Source: Streptomyces aureocirculatus (GTDB lineage: Bacteria; Actinomycetota; Actinomycetes; Streptomycetales; Streptomycetaceae). Taken from it: a DNA stretch of 64,000 nt. Each line of letters begins with the position of its first letter. Positions within the stretch are counted from its first letter, which is position 1. The notes under the pieces were generated by a model. It did not search any database. It was not told the origin of the DNA and was given only the letters and a program-made list of their open reading frames with translations. The stretch is from positions 382,988 to 446,987 of the forward strand of contig NZ_JOAP01000001.1 in assembly GCF_000720475.1 (NCBI RefSeq), read 5' to 3'. Shown here piece by piece: positions 53,602 to 62,384 of the stretch. The position numbers were made by a program, and so were the translations under genes.

Positions 53602-54574
53602 TTACGGCGCTGTGTGGGCAGGTTGCGTATCGTTGCCGGTGACGGCGCGGATGGAAGCGGCGGCCAGCTCGGCGGGCGCTTGCAGTCCGTCACCGGCACA
53701 GGCCCCTTCGAGGTAGACCCCCGCGTCGCAGTCGAGCACCCGCTTCGGCAGCTCCGTATCCTCGAAGAAGTCGTCGGTGGAGCCCCAGAACTCGGTGACC
53801 AGGTCGCCTTCCTCGTCCACGAGGAACGTGAACTTCGCCGCGCGCGGGCCAGAGAGCCTGCCGGTCGTGCCCCAACTGTCGGACTGGGCGCTCCATCTGC
53901 CTCCGAAGGTGGGCGGTGGTGCGGGCGATGTCGGACACGCTGAACGGGTACTCCGTGCCCGGCGTCGGGACGTACGGTTCGCTCCCTGCCGGGAGCACGG
54001 CACCGACGGCAAGGGAAGCGTCGGTCTGGAAGGGGGTCCAGAAGAGGAAGGTGGTCTCACAGAGAGCGGTCGAGGCCCAGTCGGCGTCCGGGTGATTGCT
54101 GTGCACGAACCCGAAGACGCGCCGTCCCGACTCGGCCGGGGCGGGCGGCTACTGCTGGATCGCCGCCCAGTCGATTCGGGGTGCACCACCCGCGAGTTGG
54201 CGGAGCGCGGCAAGCACGGTGCTTGCCGCGGTGCAGGAGGCGAAGAGCCGTCCGACGTCGTTGCCGGTCAGGTGCCGTTCCCCCTTGGCGACGCCCCGGA
54301 CTGGCAGGGCATGGTTGCCGGGCTTGTGGGCGACGGTGTGGGTGGCGCGGCTGCCGTGGGAGTCGGACGGGCCGTGGACGACTTCGAGGGTGTGGCCGGT
54401 TAAGTGGGCGGCGTATCCGGCGACGCACAGGGTCGTCCTGGACAGGGGCCGGTGCTGCCGAGCGGAGTGTCCGGGCGGAGCAGGCTGGTTCAGCGGAGCC
54501 AAGCGGCCGTGTCGTAGTGGCTGGGACGAGTGACGATTGCGGTCCGGATACGGGGCGAGTTCAGCGTTGGGCAT
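53602..54574 (-). pseudogene. Gene broken by an in-frame amber stop and a frameshift
   Basis: The protein beginning at ATG 54574 runs 141 codons to a TAG (54149-54151). The same frame then continues with coding-like sequence (RRVFGFVHSNHPDADWAS, then ETTFLFWTPFQTDASLAV). Near 53850 coding-like sequence moves to a second frame (FTFLVDEEGDLVTEFWG, then DCDAGVYLEGACAGDG) and ends at 53602. The three parts together would make a protein of about 320 residues. Unknown family. If the TAG is a real terminus, the first part could be a separate 141-residue gene. Confidence 0.5.
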
Positions 54575-54661
54575 GCTGGAGTTCCCTCTCACTGGGTGGG
54601 GTGCGCCGACACTGCCCCACGGGGGCCAGCCGCGCACCGCCGGCTCACAAGGCGCCTTCGG

Positions 54662-55296
54662 TCACAACGAGCTGCTCCGGGTGGCGTTGGATGGCTGGAC
54701 GCCCTTCAGCACGGCAAGTTCCCGCTGTACCGCGGTCAACTTGGCCAGATACTCCGCGGCCTGCGTCTTCCAGTCCGCTGGCGCGTCCGGCCGCAGGATG
54801 ACCCGGCCGGTCATGAGGCGGTCCCAGCCATCCAGCGCGTACTCCAGGTCCCGGATACGAGCCCGCAGTCCGTCCGGGTCACGGTCCTGCCGTAGTTCGG
54901 CCACCTCATCCTGGAGACGGCGTACGTCGCCAGCAGTGCTCAGCTTCTGGCGTTCCTTGCCCTTGTCGAAGCCGCGGCCAAAGGCGGCACGGCGTTCCGC
55001 GCGGGGGCACTCCTGGATCCACGGCGCCAGGTGCGCGGCCGCGTCCCGGTGTTCCTGGGCGCGTTCGGGATCTTCCTGCTCGAGCTCGGCCAGGGGCCGG
55101 TAGTCGTACTGACGGGCCATCTGGTCGGCCAGGCGCTCCATTTGGGATGGCAGGGTGATGTCGTCCTCGGTGGGATGGCCGGTGACAAGGCGATCCGGTC
55201 TGCCTTCTGCTGGAGGGACTCCGGGGGCCGCTCGGCGTTGACCGGGTCGTCCGGCAGGCTGTCCAGCAATTCCTGCCTCCTCTGTTCCCCTATCAA
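54662..55296 (-). pseudogene. Coiled-coil protein gene with apparent frameshift
   Basis: From TTG 55296 (overlapping the previous stop, with GGAGGAGCC upstream) the first ~42 codons read MIGEQRRQELLDSLPDDP... The coding-like frame then changes near 55165 to one reading TEDDITLPSQMERLADQMAR and a charged, coiled-coil-prone sequence to 54662. The combined product would be about 210 residues. A single-base error or a real frameshift would explain this. Confidence 0.5.
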
Positions 55297-55485
55297 GGCT
55301 CCTCCACGCTGTCATTGATGCGTTCGACGGAGAGACCGGGCAGTTGAGGGATCTCGGTGAACGTGGTTGATCGGCCGGAGTTGAGGCGGACCCTGCTCCC
55401 GCGGTCGGGAAGGGACGAGCCCGGTGCGGCGGGGCGGGGTCTCTGCGCGCAACTCAGGCCGTGTACGGCGTCGTGGTCGTGAGTG
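55293..55485 (-). pseudogene. Short gene fragment upstream of the coiled-coil gene
   Basis: The frame ending at the TGA 55293-55295 encodes RLNSGRSTTFTEIPQLPGLS and INDSVEEP, which look protein-like, and its stop overlaps the next TTG start. No start codon is found in this frame. An ATG at 55485 (MNALTTTTPYTA) in another frame may be the true start, joined by a frameshift. Confidence 0.35.
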
Positions 55486-55524
55486 CGTTCATGGCTGGTG
55501 TCCCTCCGTATCGAGGCTGGTGCT

Positions 55525-55833
55525 TCAGTCGGCTCCTGGAGCAGGGCCAGAGAACTCGCGCACGACGGAGACCAGGAGCGGCACGAGGGTGTCGAACGGG
55601 TCAGCTGCCTGCTGTTTCCCGTGTGGAGAGGCACTGTGGAAGAGAGCAACAGGTTCCTCCGGCAGGGTTCCGGACTCGCCGCACTTGGGGCACGCCCAGG
55701 TCCAGCCGACGACGGGAGCGTGGACGATCTGGCCGTCCTGGATGATCCAGTCGAAGCGGTCGGCCAGCCTGTGCTCGTCGGAGGTGAAGAAATCGGCGTC
55801 GAACAGTTCGTCGGGCACGGTGAGTTCAGGCAT
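55525..55833 (-). CDS. Small protein with CPKCG zinc-ribbon half-site
   Basis: A 102-residue protein beginning at ATG 55833, which overlaps the upstream stop (ATGCCTGA). It contains WACPKCGESGT around residue 48, a possible metal-binding pair, without a second Cys pair. No family recognised. Confidence 0.6.
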   Translation of the reverse strand: MPELTVPDELFDADFFTSDEHRLADRFDWIIQDGQIVHAPVVGWTWACPKCGESGTLPEEPVALFHSASPHGKQQAADPFDTLVPLLVSVVREFSGPAPGAD

Positions 55834-56536
55834 CGGTGGGCTCCTCTCGGCTGGTAGCGGGTCCCGGCAGCGCAGGGGCATCGAAAGACGAGGCTTCGAT
55901 GGAGGGCTCGGTACCCGTCAGTCGGACGACCTCCAGGACGTGGGCCTCGATATCGGCGCGGGCCTGTGCGACGACCTGCTCGCCGGCTTCCACGAGTGAG
56001 TCGACGGCGAACTGGGCGTTGCTGCCTGCAACGGCGACGGCGTTCTCCAGTGCGTTGAGTGCTTCCTTGGTGGCCCTCACTCCCTTCTTCTCGTGGATCG
56101 CCTCGTGCAATGCCGCCGTGGCGGCCTTGACGCGGGCGTACATCCGGTCGGTGACCTCGCGAACCTCTCGCAGGTTCTCGGCGGTGCGGGGCTGATGAGG
56201 GATCGCGGGTACGAAGGCGTTGTGCTCGGTACGCCGGATGGTCACCGGGACGCCGCTGCCGAGCCCCATGGAGGACACGAGCGAGCCCCACTGCGCGAGG
56301 CTCATCTCGATCTCCACGAGCTCTCGGCCCGGATGGACCCAGTCGTGGTTAAGGTCGCGCTTGCGTACGGCCTCGTGGACGGAGAGCGAGACGGTCTCGT
56401 TGTGGAGCAGGTCGGACTGGAACAGCGAACGGCCTGATTCATGCCTGCGCGTCACGACCGCGACGCCGAAGGCGGGGTGGATCTCACCGCCGTGCTCCGC
56501 GTCGATCGCTGGGTCCTGGTTTTGACGGTGGCTCAT
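55826..56536 (-). CDS. Unknown helical protein
   Basis: A 236-residue soluble protein. The N-terminal ~110 residues are beta-rich and the C-terminal part (about 115-215) is a long helix with coiled-coil character. It starts at ATG 56536, overlapping the stop of the 35-residue ORF upstream, and overlaps the zinc-ribbon gene downstream, so three genes form a tight operon. No known family. Confidence 0.62.
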   Translation of the reverse strand: MSHRQNQDPAIDAEHGGEIHPAFGVAVVTRRHESGRSLFQSDLLHNETVSLSVHEAVRKRDLNHDWVHPGRELVEIEMSLAQWGSLVSSMGLGSGVPVTIRRTEHNAFVPAIPHQPRTAENLREVREVTDRMYARVKAATAALHEAIHEKKGVRATKEALNALENAVAVAGSNAQFAVDSLVEAGEQVVAQARADIEAHVLEVVRLTGTEPSIEASSFDAPALPGPATSREEPTDA

Positions 56537-56640
56537 GCCGGCACCGTCTCAGAGGTCTCAGCCTGCTGGGCCTGGTGCTCGGCGGTCTCGCTCAGAAAGT
56601 CCGAGTAAGTCTGGGCGTAAGGGTTGGTCGGTTTGGTCAT
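56533..56640 (-). CDS. 35-residue acidic peptide
   Basis: ATG 56640 to TGA 56533 encodes a Gln/Glu/Thr-rich peptide (MTKPTNPYAQTYSDFLSETA...). Its stop overlaps the following ATG as ATGA, implying coupled translation. No good ribosome-binding site, so the call is tentative. Confidence 0.45.
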   Translation of the reverse strand: MTKPTNPYAQTYSDFLSETAEHQAQQAETSETVPA

Positions 56641-56713
56641 GGCGGGTGTACTGCGCTTCCTCTTAGGTGCAGGGGGATGTTGTGGATCTGGCGGCGAGCA
56701 CGACGGCATGACG

Positions 56714-56748
56714 AAGCCGGGGCCTCCGTGGAACGGAGACCCCGGCTT
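56714..56748 (-). terminator. Hairpin downstream of the 56761 gene
   Basis: AAGCCGGGGCCTCCGT pairs with ACGGAGACCCCGGCTT, with one mismatch and a 3-base loop. It lies just beyond the stop of the minus-strand gene 56761-57108. Confidence 0.7.
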
Positions 56749-56760
56749 GCCGTACGGGGC

Positions 56761-57108
56761 TCAGCTGACCAGCACGCTCTGCTTCCCCTGGACCGGGAGC
56801 GTGGCAAGGACGACGTCGGCCACTTCCTTCGCGGGGGTGTCGAGCGGCATCTCGCGCTCGTACCCGTGGCCCCATGAGAAGTCCTGGAACTCCGCGGTGT
56901 CGGTGAGCGTGGTCGCCTCGATGGGATACGAGCCGTTCGGGGGACAGGCGTTCACAGTGGCGCTGTGAAACTGGCAGCCGCCGCACATGCCCGTCGGTGC
57001 AGCGGCTGGGTACTCGTCGTCGGGGCGCCGGATTTCGACGAGGTGGACCGGGCGCTCGGTGCTGTCTGCGGGCGAAAGATGCGGGAGAGGGGCGTCAACG
57101 GTCGTCAT
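56761..57108 (-). CDS. Small protein with CGGC motif
   Basis: A 115-residue protein containing MCGGCQFHSATVNACP (about residues 40-56), a Cys/His cluster that could bind a metal. ATG 57108 overlaps the end of the LuxR-type gene by 14 bp, so it is translationally linked. No known family. Confidence 0.6.
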   Translation of the reverse strand: MTTVDAPLPHLSPADSTERPVHLVEIRRPDDEYPAAAPTGMCGGCQFHSATVNACPPNGSYPIEATTLTDTAEFQDFSWGHGYEREMPLDTPAKEVADVVLATLPVQGKQSVLVS

Positions 57109-57547
57109 CCAGGGGCTCCAGGACGTCGGCCGCCGTGATGTCGCCCCGGATCAGCAGGAGGGCGACAGCGTGGGCCCGGTCGTGCGTGCCGGTCTTCTTG
57201 TAGATGTGCTGCAGGTGGGTCTTGATCGTGTCCTCGGAGAGGAACAGGTCCACGCCGGTCTTCGCGTTGGACATGCCGCGCGCCACGCGGACGACGACTT
57301 GCTTCTCGCGGCCGGTGAGCGGGTGCATCAGCGAGGGCGGGAGCGTCCCCAGGTCGCGCAGGTGGCCGCGCCTGCCCCGGTGGAACGCCGCCTCCAAGTG
57401 GGGCATGACGGCCCGCAGGTAGGTGGCGACGACGTTGCGCTGCGACAGCCAGGCCGCCCGCGTCTTCTCTGTGGCGTCGGCCAGGTCGTGGGTCAGTTCC
57501 TCGCGCCAGGTCGGGGGGCGCGTCTCGGTGGGTTGGGCTAAGGACAT
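57095..57547 (-). CDS. LuxR-type helix-turn-helix regulator
   Basis: A 150-residue protein. The C-terminal LuxR domain contains LTGREKQVVVRVARGMSNAK and a recognition helix with SEDTIKTHLQHIYKK. There is no receiver domain; the N-terminal ~75 residues are helical. ATG 57547 has AAGGAGCG upstream. It may regulate the surrounding accessory genes; ligand unknown. Confidence 0.82.
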   Translation of the reverse strand: MSLAQPTETRPPTWREELTHDLADATEKTRAAWLSQRNVVATYLRAVMPHLEAAFHRGRRGHLRDLGTLPPSLMHPLTGREKQVVVRVARGMSNAKTGVDLFLSEDTIKTHLQHIYKKTGTHDRAHAVALLLIRGDITAADVLEPLDDDR

Positions 57548-57564
57548 ATCAGCGCTCCTTGCGT

Positions 57565-58074
57565 TTACGGGGCTTCGAGAATTTGCTGGCCGCGCGTGGG
57601 CATCGAGTCGGCCAAGGCTTGGGCCGCCTCGGGGCGGCAGTTGGGACAAGGGCGTTTCGTCTGGTGGGTGACGGGCTGGCTGTCCCGGGTACGGTCGGCT
57701 GTCGGCACCGCGCTCGGGCTCCTGCTCGACGGTGTCGATCCAGCCCGCCACGCACGGAGGCTCGTGCGTGCACTTGCACTCGGCCCACGGGTACGGTGCC
57801 CGGCTAGCCGACGTGGTGCTCTGCGGGGGCGGTGGGGCTGCTGGAGGCCGGGAGCCGGGGACGTAGTCGGGGGTCGCTCACGGGTCGTCAGCCGTGCGCG
57901 GCTGCCGCTCGAACGTCGGCGGCCCTTCCAGCCCGCAGGGTGCCGAGCGTCACGGGCTGGAAGGGCCGCCTCGGCGAGGGCCTTGAGGGCGCGGGTGATG
58001 CGCGGTTCGAAGCGCAACGCCTTCGGCTCCAGGAACCGAGCCAACCAGCGCCTGTGCTCACGCTGTGCGACCAC
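57565..58074 (-). CDS. Putative Arg-rich protein, reading frame uncertain
   Basis: The frame from GTG 58074 (MVAQREHRRWLARFLEPKAL...) looks coding at its start and at its end (CPNCRPEAAQALADS), but the middle ~70 residues are low-complexity Pro/Arg/Ser. A parallel frame carries CTCTHEPPCVAGWIDTVEQE. A frameshift within the gene is possible. No ribosome-binding site is clear. Confidence 0.35.
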   Translation of the reverse strand: MVAQREHRRWLARFLEPKALRFEPRITRALKALAEAALPARDARHPAGWKGRRRSSGSRARLTTRERPPTTSPAPGLQQPHRPRRAPRRLAGHRTRGPSASARTSLRAWRAGSTPSSRSPSAVPTADRTRDSQPVTHQTKRPCPNCRPEAAQALADSMPTRGQQILEAP

Positions 58075-58188
58075 TCGTCGCAGCCGACGGGAGGCGCACC
58101 CCTGCTAGTCGGTATCCGGCGGCGGGGCAGCGCGATAGCTGGTGCGGGTGCCGGTGCGTGGCCGGAGTCCGGGCGCGCCTCAGCCGGG

Positions 58189-59655
58189 TTAGACGGGGGC
58201 CGAGGCCGGCTTCACGCTTCCTCGGCGTCCCAGGCCGTACGCGATGCGGAACAGCTCGGGCATGTCCCAGGACCCATCGGTACTGGGGTGCACGACGCCA
58301 GCGGCAGTGAGCTCTTCGAGGAGGTCGTGGTAGCGGGCTAGGTGCCGCATGCCGCCGGGGTACGGGTCCGTCGTGCGTGAGCCGAGACGGCGAAGGCGGT
58401 CTGGCAGGCCCGCGTGGTCCCACTGTGCGATGACCTGGTCGGATTCGATCGGCAGCTGCTGCCCGGCCAGCGGAGCGAGTGCCGCCCGCACCCATGGCAT
58501 GGCCTTCTCGACTTCTGCGGCGCGGGCACGCGCTTCCTCCGGCACGCCCCGGCGGATGTCCCGGTGGTGAAGGGCGCGCGGGTGGTCGGGGTGATCGTCC
58601 AGGGCGTGGCGCACGGCCTGCCTCAGTGCGATGAGGAACGGGCGCGGGCTGAGTCCGCCGACGCCGTCCTGGAGATACGTGAGCAAGAACCGGTACGTGG
58701 AGCCCTGGCGGGCGGTCGCGCCCATGTACGTGTCCGCGATCACGGTGAAGAGGCGTTCCTGCGCGGCGGGATCGGAGGTCAGTTGCTCGGGGGCGCTGAA
58801 GCGGCCGTCGGGGGTAAGCCTCCAGCCCGGGGTCAGAGAACGGAAGGCGGCGGCACCTTCACTGGGGTGGTTCGCCAGGAGCTGGAAGAACAGCCCGTAG
58901 AGGTGCGTTCCGGTCACCTGGCCCCAGTGGTCCGGCGTGCTCCAGTTCAAGTCGGTCGTACGCAGCGCACGTCGGGCCTTGGGCGTGAGCGCCCGCAGGG
59001 CCGCGTCGAGGGTGTCGGGGCGTAGGAAGACCTTCGCCCTCACGCGCGGGCCGAGGCGGGCCAGGTCGGCAGCGAGCTGGAGGACTCCGGAAGCGAGGCG
59101 GTCCGTAATGCGCTGATTGGGGTGGAGATGGTCCAGGCTGTCGAAGACAACCAGATGAGTGTGGCCCTGCGAGTTCAGGTCGGCCACGGCCTGGTGCAGG
59201 GCGTCGGGGTTACGCAGCAACCACTGCGCGCGGTCGCGCCAGCTGGGCAGGTGTGTGAGGTCGCAGACGTCCAGGGCGGTCAGGGCGACAGCGGTCCACA
59301 CCGTCACGGGGCGGATTCCTTCGCCGATCAGTGCCTCCAGCTCCGGCGCGGCCGGATAGCCGTCGCTGTCTCCTGCGGCCCCTGGGGCGGAGATCACCCG
59401 GGTATCCTCCAGGCGCGGCATCTTCAAGTCATAGGCGGCTGCCGCACGGAGGTCAGGGTCGGTCAGGACCCGGGCCCACAACGTCTTGCCGACTCCGGGA
59501 CCGCCGCGGACCACGCTGCTGTCGATGAACAGCGCGGGGCGGCAGCCGGGCGTGTAGAGCATGGAGGCCGGCAGTGTGGCGGTGTCGCGGGTCAGCGCTG
59601 TGGTGAGCGCGTCATGTATGAGCGTGCGCAACTGGCCGGGGGTGGGGAGCGTCAT
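58189..59655 (-). CDS. P-loop ATPase (STAND/AAA-like) of unknown role
   Basis: A 488-residue protein. Walker A GGPGVGKTLW lies near residue 51, and Walker B LVVFDSLDHL near residue 168. The central part is helical and the C-terminus (about 430-488) is a winged-helix-like segment. No sensor or effector domain (nuclease, TIR, TM) is fused. ATG 59655 follows GGAAGGAAGA. Single-chain P-loop ATPases of this kind occur in mobile elements; a defence or signalling role cannot be claimed from the sequence. Confidence 0.7.
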   Translation of the reverse strand: MTLPTPGQLRTLIHDALTTALTRDTATLPASMLYTPGCRPALFIDSSVVRGGPGVGKTLWARVLTDPDLRAAAAYDLKMPRLEDTRVISAPGAAGDSDGYPAAPELEALIGEGIRPVTVWTAVALTALDVCDLTHLPSWRDRAQWLLRNPDALHQAVADLNSQGHTHLVVFDSLDHLHPNQRITDRLASGVLQLAADLARLGPRVRAKVFLRPDTLDAALRALTPKARRALRTTDLNWSTPDHWGQVTGTHLYGLFFQLLANHPSEGAAAFRSLTPGWRLTPDGRFSAPEQLTSDPAAQERLFTVIADTYMGATARQGSTYRFLLTYLQDGVGGLSPRPFLIALRQAVRHALDDHPDHPRALHHRDIRRGVPEEARARAAEVEKAMPWVRAALAPLAGQQLPIESDQVIAQWDHAGLPDRLRRLGSRTTDPYPGGMRHLARYHDLLEELTAAGVVHPSTDGSWDMPELFRIAYGLGRRGSVKPASAPV

Positions 59656-59837
59656 CACAGGGTCTTCCTTCCAGTAGGAGCCTGCAGCACGCGGGCGTGG
59701 TGGTCGCCAACGGGCGATCAGTCGAAATCCGTCTCGGACAGCCATTGGGAGCAGCCCCTCGCAAGAACCAGCCGCGCACGTTGGCGTCGTCAACCTGGGG
59801 TGCTGCATCCCGTGTCGGTCGCGGGTGCGTTGTTACG

Positions 59838-60240
59838 TCAGTCGTCGTTGGTGGCGGGCGGGATCGGTACGACTGTTTCGCCGCCTTGGTCGACCCATAT
59901 GCGCGGGGCCCGGTCTGCTCCGTTTTCACAGCTGCGGCATACAGGGCGTCCGGGGTCACGTGGAGAGTGGTCATGGGCGCGGACATGCGTCGGGGTGGTG
60001 GTCACTGGCACACCGGCGCTGGCTTTCCCGTCCCTGATGGCCCGATTTCGGTGGATTCTCCGGCGCCGGCTGGTGGCTCGCCCTGAAGCTCCGGGCCATC
60101 CCATACCACCTGCTCGTGCCGGGAGGTGCCTTGTTGGTAGGCTCCCTGGTCGCTTCCGGTAGCCGAACTCCTCCACCGGCGGCCTGGGGGGCTCGTATCC
60201 GGCCTCTTCGAGGGGGTGGTTGAGCTGGTTGACCAAGTGC
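59838..60240 (-). CDS. Possible small gene with uncertain start
   Basis: The frame ending at 59838 carries coding-like segments (LNHPLEEAGYEPPRPPVEEF, then CRSCENGADRAPRIWVDQGG), but no ATG or GTG start with a ribosome-binding site is found. The only candidate is a TTG near 60240. The other open frame here (59612-59986) is weaker. Confidence 0.3.
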
Positions 60241-60267
60241 TGCAGGTTATGGGTCGTGCGAGCGCTG

Positions 60268-60990
60268 TCAGTCCTCGTTCTCGTCTTCGCCGGCCTTGCC
60301 GATCTCTTCGTCGATGTACGCCGAGAGGAACTTGCTCGACAGCGGGTCGAAGCTGTACCGCTCTGACCAGCGCTTGAGGTACTCGGCGGGCTTAGCGTTG
60401 CCGGGTTCGTCACGCACCTTGCCGATGGCCTCGGCGATCCGCTTGAGGGTGTCCGTGCCGGGCCACTGCGGCGAGGTGCCCAGGCAGAGCGCGATCGCGT
60501 CGACCACGTCGGTGTCAGTGAGGGGCGTGCTGGCCCCGCGGCTGTTCGCGTGGGAGAGCGGCTGCTCGTAGTCCGGGATGAAACCCATGGCGAGGAACAC
60601 GCTCTCGGGCAGCTTGTAGGCGTCCCAGATCGCTTGGGTCGCGTTCGTGGGGTTGTCGCCGTTGGTGGGCCCGCCGGTGATGTAGAGCCTGTAGTCGGCG
60701 ACCGTGAGGAATGTCGTCTCACGGGAGTCGAGGGCCTTTTCGAGGTTGTTGATGATGACGAGCCCGGCCCGCCGGGTGTACTCGATGAGCACTTCGCCGT
60801 TCTCGTCGACGAAGTCGGACTCGTCGTCCAGATCCGGCAGCAGCTCCTCCAGTTCAGCCTCAGGCTCGTCGAAGGTGAAGAGCGAGGCGTCTGTGATCTC
60901 TTCGAGCAGCTGACGGCCTCGGTCGAAGTTCGGCGGTTCGGTGCTTTCGGCCGGAAAGGCGATGGTGGCGGTGAGCATGTTCGCGCCCAT
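60268..60990 (-). CDS. Acidic soluble protein of unknown function
   Basis: A 240-residue acidic protein with a DEPEAELEELLPDLDDESDF stretch (about residues 40-60). No Walker, HTH or membrane motif. ATG 60990 is preceded by a good AAGGAGCAG site. It is likely intact, unlike several neighbours. Unknown family. Confidence 0.7.
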   Translation of the reverse strand: MGANMLTATIAFPAESTEPPNFDRGRQLLEEITDASLFTFDEPEAELEELLPDLDDESDFVDENGEVLIEYTRRAGLVIINNLEKALDSRETTFLTVADYRLYITGGPTNGDNPTNATQAIWDAYKLPESVFLAMGFIPDYEQPLSHANSRGASTPLTDTDVVDAIALCLGTSPQWPGTDTLKRIAEAIGKVRDEPGNAKPAEYLKRWSERYSFDPLSSKFLSAYIDEEIGKAGEDENED

Positions 60991-61031
60991 GATGATCTGC
61001 TCCTTCAGGATGGAATAATTAGTGGGTCGGA

Positions 61032-61217
61032 TCAGTCCCGGATCCAGCCGAGGACATCGTCGACGTCCTGGTCGCAGCTGGCCTTGATCGCCTGGCGCGG
61101 GATCGCGCCGGGGTTCTCGAGGTAGTGCAGCGCGGCGCTGTCGATGAGGTTGGCCGCGTCACGTACCTGCTCGTTCTCGGGCGCGAGGTCGCTCACGTCG
61201 TAGGTGGCTCGGCTCAC
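61032..61217 (-). CDS. Small helical protein, possibly continuous with the upstream gene
   Basis: 61 codons from GTG 61217 (MSRATYDVSDLAPENEQVRD...). Coding-like sequence in the same frame extends upstream (RTILSEGIDGSTVANACFQE) to the TGA that ends the gene at 61308. So either the start lies further upstream at a non-standard codon, or the TGA (61308-61310) is a mutation within a longer gene. Confidence 0.5.
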   Translation of the reverse strand: MSRATYDVSDLAPENEQVRDAANLIDSAALHYLENPGAIPRQAIKASCDQDVDDVLGWIRD

Positions 61218-61307
61218 GGCGTCGCTGATGCGCTCCTGGAAGCAGGCATTCGCGACGGTGGAGCCGTCGATGCCTTCGCTGAGAATCGTGCGGGTCGTGC
61301 GGCTGGC

Positions 61308-62384
61308 TCACCGGTCCTCCCCCGGGGGGTCGCCGGTAGTGCACGACGGCGCATCGGCGTGCACCACGGGGAAGACGTCCGGGTGCGCCGCCTCCGTCTC
61401 GGTGACGTCGGTCCAGCCATCGTGCTTCCAGTTCTGGAGGCTCATTCCGTGCACGGTCGCGGTTCCGTCTCGGCGGGCGAGGTAGCCGACCGCGTGGACC
61501 TGGCCGTTGTGGGGCGCGGGGGCTACGGCGAGGCACTGGAACATCCAGCGTCCGCGCCGATAGGTGCGCTCCGGCTGGAAGAAGTCGGGAGCGGCCGGGG
61601 CTTCCGGCACGTCCTGGCTGTTCGGGCCCGGCGTATACGGGAACTCTCCGCCGAGCCGAGTGGCGACTTCGTCCACCGAAGCCAGTTCACTGATCTGCTC
61701 TACCAGCGTTCCAATCTCATCCGGCTCACCCGTCAACGCGAGTTCTCCGAGGTCCTCCAGCTTGGTCACCAGGTCATACGACGGCTCCTCGCGCAGCGCC
61801 AGGGCGAGAGCAACGAACGTTGCCGCCCGGTACTGGGCGTTGGCCGTCTTCAGCGCGGCGATTCGCTGGGTGAGGTCCTGACTCTGTGCCGGGCCTCGAC
61901 TCAGTCGAAGCCGCAGCCGCTCCAGCTCGGCGATCTCGCCCGGTGCGAGCCAGGCCCCGACCTTCCGGCGCGTCTCTGGGTCGAAGCACAGCGCCACGGG
62001 CCGCCCGTCCTCGGTGACCGCGGCGACCGTGAAGACCGGCTCTTCCTCCGAGGCGGACTCCATGGCGACGTCGTACCGCGACACGACCAGCGGTTCGGGC
62101 TCTGGGCGGCTTCCCTCGGCATAGGAACCGGCGTTGAGTGTGCCTTTCAGCTCGTCGGGCAGCTTCTTCGCGGCGAACTGCTCGTCGACCTCGCGCAGGA
62201 CCGAGTCGCGATCGAGGCGTCGCAGGTCCGCAACGATGGTCTCGGTCGACGGCATGCCGGTGTCGACGAACTCAACGTCGGGGTCCACGTAGGCTGCAGC
62301 CCACACCGACCAGCCCTTCGCGGTGCCGACCTCGCGGATCTTCACGGACCACTCGCGCAGCAACTCTGCGTCGGAAGCCGCCAC
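61308..62384 (-). CDS. Unknown protein, possibly the 3' part of a frameshifted gene
   Basis: A 358-residue soluble protein of mixed alpha/beta composition. The GTG at 62384 has no clear ribosome-binding site and lies 18 bp from a C8 tract (G8 on the plus strand at 62402-62409). Reading through that tract with a one-base shift would join it to the upstream zinc-finger gene. Unknown family. Confidence 0.55.
   Translation of the reverse strand: MAASDAELLREWSVKIREVGTAKGWSVWAAAYVDPDVEFVDTGMPSTETIVADLRRLDRDSVLREVDEQFAAKKLPDELKGTLNAGSYAEGSRPEPEPLVVSRYDVAMESASEEEPVFTVAAVTEDGRPVALCFDPETRRKVGAWLAPGEIAELERLRLRLSRGPAQSQDLTQRIAALKTANAQYRAATFVALALALREEPSYDLVTKLEDLGELALTGEPDEIGTLVEQISELASVDEVATRLGGEFPYTPGPNSQDVPEAPAAPDFFQPERTYRRGRWMFQCLAVAPAPHNGQVHAVGYLARRDGTATVHGMSLQNWKHDGWTDVTETEAAHPDVFPVVHADAPSCTTGDPPGEDR

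Noticed and set aside
59612..59986. 124-codon minus-strand frame upstream of the P-loop ATPase gene
   Set aside because: Overlaps a competing frame with better protein-like segments and runs through the ATPase gene's ribosome-binding region.
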